A stretch of 64,000 nt of DNA from Actinomadura sp. K4S16 (lineage in GTDB: Bacteria > Actinomycetota > Actinomycetes > Streptosporangiales > Streptosporangiaceae), in contig NZ_BDDE01000017.1 of the NCBI RefSeq assembly GCF_008327685.1, positions 62,001-126,000 on the forward strand. The letters are read 5' to 3'. This document shows positions 59,622 to 64,000 of the stretch, in pieces. How positions within the stretch are numbered: the stretch's first letter is position 1; every line of letters begins with the position of its first letter. The notes beneath the pieces are model-generated. The model was not told the origin of the DNA. It ran no database searches and was given only the letters and a program-made list of their open reading frames with translations. A program made the position numbers and the translations under genes.

Positions 59622-60095
59622 TCAGGCCGCGCTCGGCCGCCCGGGGAGCGCCGAACCGACCCGGTCCCGGATCGCTTCGATCGCCTCCCACTGCGCGGTG
59701 GCGAGATTCGCCAGCGCGGCGGGGAAGACACCGTCCTGTTCCGTGAGGATGTGCTGTCGCAGGACGTGCAGGGCGTCCAGCAGCCGCTCCTCCCCGCCCG
59801 GCTCCACCGCTTGGGCCGCCTCGGAGAGCGCCGCCTCGACGAGACGGTGCTCGTGGACGAGCGCATCGATGTGGTCGGGGAAGTCGCCGGCCATCGCGGG
59901 GAACAGCCCCTGCTCCTCGACGGCGGTGTGCGGACCGAGGACCGCGGCGATCCGGCCGGCGAGAGCGCTCATCAGGTCCCGGTCGCCGGCTCGGTGGGCG
60001 GAGCGCACCTCGCCGATCAGGTCGACCACGAGTTCGTGCTCATCGGTCAGCCGCCCGATCGAATCGATGGCCTGACATCCGCAGTACTCGCACAT
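59622..60095 (-). CDS. Hemerythrin-like protein
   Basis: 157 residues from ATG 60095. A CEYCGC cluster opens the protein, then a four-helix hemerythrin domain with probable di-iron ligands His20 (DEHELVVDL), His56 and Glu60 (HTAVEEQGLFP), His83 (HEHRLVE), His115 and Glu119 (HILTEQDGVFP). Such proteins bind oxygen or nitric oxide. A DosR-type palindrome and a GATGCT hexamer at the matching distance lie upstream, linking it to the DoxX and arginine deiminase genes. Confidence 0.9.
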   Translation of the reverse strand: MCEYCGCQAIDSIGRLTDEHELVVDLIGEVRSAHRAGDRDLMSALAGRIAAVLGPHTAVEEQGLFPAMAGDFPDHIDALVHEHRLVEAALSEAAQAVEPGGEERLLDALHVLRQHILTEQDGVFPAALANLATAQWEAIEAIRDRVGSALPGRPSAA

Positions 60096-60168
60096 GACGC
60101 CCTGCCCGCCTCCCGCCGCGGTGCCGGTTCTCGACCGCCGGCACATCGTTCTCCCTCCCAGCATCGGC

Positions 60169-60203
60169 GGACCTTCATGGCCCCGGGCAGGGCCATTGGT
60201 CCC
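60169..60203 (-). promoter_or_regulatory. DosR/DevR-type boxes upstream of hemerythrin gene
   Basis: On the minus strand GGGACCAATGGCCC (60203-60190), then a looser GGGCCATGAAGGTCC (60183-60169). A GATGCT hexamer at 60165-60160 starts about 31 bp beyond the first centre, as in the DoxX promoters. Confidence 0.55.
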
Positions 60204-60328
60204 GTCCGGGCATCCTCCTGAATCCACGGCACCGCAGATCCCTCGGACTCGCCCAAGCCGCAGGCGCCAGGGATCTTCCGGGTGGCCCTCCCGACACCCG
60301 ACCATGGCGCGGCCGTCGCACCGTGGGG

Positions 60329-61228
60329 TCACTCCGCGCGGTACCGGGCCTTCACGGTGTTCAGGGCGGCCATGAAACGCGCGAGGAGCGGATCGGCGTC
60401 CCCGGCCCGCCAGACCAGGTGCAAGGTGGTGGCGGTGCCCGCGAGCCGTCGCGGTGTCACGCCCTCCCGGTGCAGCACGCGATAGGAGTCGGCCATCACG
60501 GCCGCACCGAAGCCGGCGGCGACCAGCGCGAGGATGGTCTGGACGGTCCGGCCCCGCGCGCCGACGCGCGGCACGACACCGGCGCGGTGGCACACCGCGG
60601 TGATCTCGTCATGCGCGCGGGGCGCGGATTCGCGCGGCCACAGCACCAGGGGGATCTCCCCGAGCACGGACACCGGCACCGGCTCACCGGTCGTCCTGGC
60701 GAGGGGGTGCCCGGACGGCAGGAAGAGGGTCAGCGGCTCGCGCGCCCAGACCCGGGTGGCGAGACGGGCGTCGTGGACCGGCAGCCGCTGCACCGCCACG
60801 TCGAGGCTTCCGTCCAGGATTCCGGCCGACATCTCGGTGTCGTCGAACAGCTCCACCAGGGACAGGTCGACGTCGGGAAGTTCCGCCCGCAGCCGCCCGA
60901 GGGCGTCCCCCAGCGCGCCGTTGATGCCCGATCCGGCGAACCCCACCGTCAGGCGGCCGGTCTTGCCCTCGGCGGCCAGCCGGACGTCGTGCAGGGCGGC
61001 CTCGGCATCGGCCAGCATGCGCACGGCCCGCCGGAGCAGCGCATCCCCGGCGGCGGTCGGGACGAGTCCGCGGCCGGCGCGGACGAACAGCTCGGCCCCC
61101 AAGCGCCGTTCCAGTTCGCGGAGCTGCCGACTCAGGTTCGGCTGGGTCAGCCGCAGCCGGCGGGCGGCTCCGCTGATGGACCCCTCTTCGGCGATCGCCA
61201 CCACATAGCCCAGCAAGCGCAGATCCAT
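60329..61228 (-). CDS. LysR-family regulator
   Basis: 299 residues from ATG 61228 with TTGGAGG upstream. Helix-turn-helix YVVAIAEEGSISGAARRLRL, TQPNLSRQLRELERRLGAEL; effector domain with GRLTVGFAGSGINGALGDAL and LALVAAGFGAAVMADSYR. It is divergent from the racemase-RidA-dehydrogenase-aldolase cluster and is its probable activator. An AGGCAT/ATGCCT inverted repeat lies between them. Confidence 0.93.
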   Translation of the reverse strand: MDLRLLGYVVAIAEEGSISGAARRLRLTQPNLSRQLRELERRLGAELFVRAGRGLVPTAAGDALLRRAVRMLADAEAALHDVRLAAEGKTGRLTVGFAGSGINGALGDALGRLRAELPDVDLSLVELFDDTEMSAGILDGSLDVAVQRLPVHDARLATRVWAREPLTLFLPSGHPLARTTGEPVPVSVLGEIPLVLWPRESAPRAHDEITAVCHRAGVVPRVGARGRTVQTILALVAAGFGAAVMADSYRVLHREGVTPRRLAGTATTLHLVWRAGDADPLLARFMAALNTVKARYRAE

Positions 61229-61239
61229 CCATACCTCCA

Positions 61240-61268
61240 AGGCATGGGTGCCATATCGATCGATGCCT
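61240..61268. promoter_or_regulatory. Candidate LysR binding site
   Basis: AGGCAT (61240) and ATGCCT (61263) flank an AT-rich core with ATCGATCGAT; a third AGGCAT follows at 61275. Located in the divergent LysR/racemase promoter region. Confidence 0.5.
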
Positions 61269-61340
61269 CAGAGTAGGCATGTCGGGATCCGCCGGGAAGA
61301 ATCAAGTCGTCCCGATTCACCGGAGAACGCCGGAGCCGTC

Positions 61341-62063
61341 GTGAAACACCTTGGGGTCCTCGCCCACAGCACGGGAGGGGCCGCGCTGTGCTTCCTCACC
61401 TTCTGCGAGGAGGGGTTCCGCCGGACGGGCCGCAACGAGCACCCCGACGTCACCCTGGACTACATCGCCTTCGGGTACAGCATGCCCGCCTGGGACGCGG
61501 GGGACCACGCGGCCGTCCGGGCCACCCTGGCCACCAGCGCGCAGCGGCTCGCCCGGGCGGGCGCCGACTTCTTCGTCTGCCCGGACAACACCGCCCACAT
61601 GGCCCTGGAGGCGCCGGGACCGGACCTGGCGCTGCCGGGCCTGCACATCGCCGAGGTCGTCGCGGACCAGGCCGCGGCCGAGGGGCGCACCCGTGTCGGC
61701 GTGCTGGGCACCAGGTACACGATGGACGGCCCGCTGTATCCGCGCGCGTTCGCCGCCCGCGGGATCGCCGCGGAACTGCCGGACGCCCACGACCGCGACC
61801 TCGTCAACGAGGTCATCTTCGCGGAACTGGTGAACGGCGTGATCAGCGACGCGTCGCGCCGGGAGTACCTCCGCGTCATCGACCGGCTGGCAGACCGGGG
61901 CTGCGACGCGGTCGCCCTCGTCTGCACCGAGATCCCGCTGCTGATCACGCCCGACGTCTCGTCCCTGCCGACGCTGGACTCGACCCGTCTGCTGGCCCGC
62001 GCGGCCTATGACGTCGCCGTCGGCGAGCGGGCGATGCCCGACTGGCGCGGCGGCCCCCGATGA
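61341..62063 (+). CDS. Aspartate/glutamate racemase family protein
   Basis: 240 residues from GTG 61341. KHLGVLAHSTGGAALCFLTF, then FFVCPDNTAHMALE and DAVALVCTEIPLLI, which supply the two cysteines of the racemase/maleate-isomerase/hydantoin-racemase superfamily. The first is CPDN instead of the usual C-N-T spacing. Given a RidA gene, an acetaldehyde dehydrogenase and an oxovalerate aldolase behind it, isomerisation in an aromatic or amino-acid degradation pathway is more likely than cell-wall D-amino acid supply. Confidence 0.85.
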   Translation: MKHLGVLAHSTGGAALCFLTFCEEGFRRTGRNEHPDVTLDYIAFGYSMPAWDAGDHAAVRATLATSAQRLARAGADFFVCPDNTAHMALEAPGPDLALPGLHIAEVVADQAAAEGRTRVGVLGTRYTMDGPLYPRAFAARGIAAELPDAHDRDLVNEVIFAELVNGVISDASRREYLRVIDRLADRGCDAVALVCTEIPLLITPDVSSLPTLDSTRLLARAAYDVAVGERAMPDWRGGPR

Positions 62064-62569
62064 GCCCGGGACGCCGCGGAACGGGGCGCGCGATGTCCCG
62101 TCCCGAACAGCGCCTCGCGGAACTGGGGCCGGCGCTGCCGGAGGCCGTCCCGCCGGTCGGGACGTATGTGCCCGCCGTGCGCAGCGGTGACCACGTCCAC
62201 GTATCGGGCCAGGTGCCGCTGCGGGAAGGACGCCTGATCGCGGCCGGCCGGCTCGGCGACGCGGTCGGCATGGAACTCGGCTACGCATGCGCGCGCCAGT
62301 GCGCGCTGAACGCCTTGGCCGCGCTGAAGGCGGAGACCGGTGACCTGGCGGCGGTGGCCCGCGTGGTCAAGGCCCTGGTGTTCGTCGCGTCGACGGCCGA
62401 CTTCACCCGGCACCCGCAGGTCGCCGACGGGGCGTCGGACCTGCTCCGCGAGCTCTTCGGCGACGCCGGACGCCATGCCCGCTCGGCGGTCGGGGTGTCG
62501 GCGCTGCCGCTGGGCTCCCCCGTCGAACTGGAACTCCTGGTCGAACTCCACCGGCCGGCACACGGCTGA
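62060..62569 (+). CDS. RidA family deaminase
   Basis: 169 residues, ATG 62060 overlapping the previous stop by ATGA (an internal ATG 62093 is an alternative). PPVGTYVPAVRSGDHVHVSG, QVPLREGRLIAAGRLGDAVG and VVKALVFVASTADFTRHPQV fit the RidA/YjgF branch with an extended C-terminus. Catabolic 2-aminomuconate deaminases belong to this family, which would suit the downstream aldolase and dehydrogenase. Confidence 0.9.
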   Translation: MSPGRRGTGRAMSRPEQRLAELGPALPEAVPPVGTYVPAVRSGDHVHVSGQVPLREGRLIAAGRLGDAVGMELGYACARQCALNALAALKAETGDLAAVARVVKALVFVASTADFTRHPQVADGASDLLRELFGDAGRHARSAVGVSALPLGSPVELELLVELHRPAHG

Positions 62570-62579
62570 GCCCGCGACT

Positions 62580-63153
62580 CCCCCGGATCCCCCGCCGCCG
62601 GCCTGCGGGGGAAGGGCCTCGGCGTCGAGGTGTCCGCAGAGGGCGTCGACTGGCTGCTCGGCGACCGGACCGGCCTCCGCTGGTCTTCGAGGCGACCTCG
62701 GCGAAGGCGCACGCCGCGGCCGCGCCGCGCTACGCGGCCGCGGGGATCACCGCGATCGACCTGACGCCCGCGTCGGTCGGCCCCTGGGTCGTGCCGGCCG
62801 TCAACCTCGACGACCACCTGGAGGCGCCGAACCTCAACATGGGCGGCTGCGCGGGACAGGCCACCATCCCCCTGCTGTACGCGATCGACCAGGTGGCCGA
62901 CGCGTCGTACGGCGAGATCGTGGCGACCATCGCGAGCGCCGGTGCCGGTCCGGGCACCCGGTCGAACCTCAGCGAGTTCAGCGAGAAGACCGGGCAGGCC
63001 CTGGTCGCGGTCGCCGGAGTGGACGAGGCCAAGGCGTTCTCCCTGATCAATCCGGCCGAGCCGCCCATGGCCATGCGCGACACCGTGTACGCGAGGGTCC
63101 GCCGGAGCGTCGCCGAACGGATCGCGGAGACGCCCCTGGGAGCCGCCCGATGA
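62580..63153 (+). pseudogene. Acetaldehyde dehydrogenase (acylating), truncated and frameshifted
   Basis: One frame reads GLGVEVSAEGVDWLLGDR; after loss of one base near 62675 the next frame gives LVFEATSAKAHAAAAPRYAA, NMGGCAGQATIPLLYAIDQV (catalytic Cys) and LINPAEPPMAMRDTVYARV, ending at 63153. The N-terminal NAD-binding GxGxxG region (about 45 residues) and most of the C-terminal domain of MhpF/BphJ-type enzymes (about 300 residues) are missing. The stop overlaps the aldolase start (ATGA), showing the former operon. Confidence 0.8.
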
Positions 63154-63997
63154 TCACTCTCGTCGACACGAGCCTGCGCGACGGCATGAGCAGCGTCGCG
63201 CACGCGTTCACGCCGGAACAGGTCGGCGCGGTCGCCGGAGGCCTCGACGGGGCCGGGGTGCGGGTCATCGAGGTCGCCCACGGCATCGGCATCGGCGCCT
63301 CCTCGGTCCAGTACGGGTTCGCCGCCGCGACGGACGTCGAGTACGTGCGGGCCGCCGTCGCCGCGGTGGACAGGGCGGACATCGCCGTGCTGTACGTGCC
63401 GGGATCTCGACGCTCGCGGCCCTGGACGCCGTCCGCGACGCGGGGGCGACCACGGTGCGGGTCGCCACGCACTGCACCGAGGCCGACTGCGCCGAGCAGC
63501 CGACCCGCCACGCCCGCGACCACGGCATGCGCGTCATGAGCTTCCTGATGATGAGCCACAAGCTCAAGCCCGCGGCCCTCGCCGCGCAGGCCGCCAAGCT
63601 GGACTCCTACGGCGCGGAAGTGGTCTACGTGGTCGACTCCGCCGGGGCGCTCGTGCCCGACTCCGCCGGAGCCCGCGTCGCCGCGCTGCGCGACGCGGTC
63701 CGCGCCGACATCGGGTTCCACGCCCACAACAACCTGGGGGTGAGCGTCGGCAACGCGCTCTCCGCGGTCGAGAACGGAGCGACCTACATCGGCGGGTCGC
63801 TCCGGGGCCTCGGGGCCGGGGCGGGCAACGCCCAGACGGAGGTTCTCGCCGCGGCGCTGGAACGGACCGGCCACGACCCGGGAGTCGACGTCTTCGCGCT
63901 GACCGAGGTCGCCGAACGCGTCATCGCGCCGTTGATGACCGAGCCCCAGATCATCGACGTCGCTGCGGAGCTTTCGAGCCGCGACCCGGCCACCTGA
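63150..63997 (+). pseudogene. 4-hydroxy-2-oxovalerate aldolase, frameshifted and short
   Basis: Starts at ATG 63150 with ITLVDTSLRDGMSSVAHAFT (metal-site Asp), reads to VLYVPG near 63400, then the frame shifts by one base (CCGG where CCGGG is expected) and continues STLAALDAVRDAGATTVRVA, THCTEADCAEQ, FHAHNNLGVSVGNALSAVEN (metal HxH), LRGLGAGAGNAQTEV. Corrected length is about 282 residues; MhpE/DmpG enzymes are about 340 and have a C-terminal communication domain with the dehydrogenase, missing here. Confidence 0.82.
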
Positions 63998-64000
63998 GCG

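Noticed and set aside
1..64000. tRNA, rRNA, CRISPR arrays, prophage
   Set aside because: No cloverleaf-like stretches, no repeat-spacer pattern and no phage structural or integrase genes were seen on reading both strands.

Overview
The window is very GC-rich, densely packed and rich in GTG starts. It carries paired XRE/DUF5753 and DUF397 regulators, a SARP/BTAD regulator, an ECF sigma factor with a SnoaL-like tail, and many probably leaderless genes. This points to a filamentous actinomycete chromosome, most likely Streptosporangiales/Thermomonosporaceae (Actinomadura-like); that placement is inference. I see no rRNA, tRNA, CRISPR array, transposase or prophage.

Layout. 1-8.5 kb: end of a LuxR/AAA regulator, a disulfide oxidoreductase, two alpha/beta hydrolases, a quinone reductase, a secreted GH6 cellulase, and a divergent DUF5997 / LysR-effector-domain pair. 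8.5-11.3 kb: RibD/DHFR-like reductase, ECF sigma factor, decayed FAD oxidoreductase. 11.3-17.0 kb: a compact four-gene cassette (SARP/BTAD regulator, large protein with degenerate P-loop, SPFH-like coiled coil, DUF4407 membrane protein). 17.1-20 kb: XRE/DUF397 cluster with two copies of one operator. 20.5-24.5 kb: orphan PAS histidine kinase and a TetR plus frameshifted MFS pump. 24.5-31.4 kb: DoxX copy 1, a three-gene flavin/Fe-S/ferric-reductase-like membrane operon, and a two-component system whose probable targets carry phased CTTA repeats. 31.6-41.2 kb: decapeptide-repeat protein, small membrane proteins, GAP/LysE protein, DUF1254 protein, metallophosphoesterase, and a glycosyltransferase-deacetylase-glycosyltransferase operon. 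41.3-46.1 kb: deletion-riddled DrrAB remnant, a TetR/winged-helix/short-PPDK operon and the phosphatase it cuts into. 46.2-52.4 kb: small regulator-plus-enzyme units (ArsR/SRPBCC, GntR/PEBP, MsrA, FMN reductase-GNAT fusion with MarR). 52.4-60.2 kb: DoxX copy 2, a candidate structured RNA, a Ser/Thr kinase, the full arginine deiminase operon, a hemerythrin. 60.3-64 kb: LysR with racemase, RidA, and broken acetaldehyde dehydrogenase and 4-hydroxy-2-oxovalerate aldolase genes.

The strongest system-level signal is a set of DosR/DevR-type palindromes (GGGAC-N4-GTCCC class) ahead of both DoxX copies, the arginine deiminase operon, the hemerythrin gene and an otherwise gene-free stretch at 53.3-53.5 kb that looks like a regulated structured small RNA. 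Together they look like a low-oxygen regulon. A second regulon-like signal is the identical promoter architecture (CTTA-type boxes every 11 bp, 12 bp, GAnnnT, 6 bp, start codon) on both flanks of the OmpR-type two-component system. Four genes carry single-base indels, at least three of them at or beside short G runs, so some pseudogene calls could be assembly errors.
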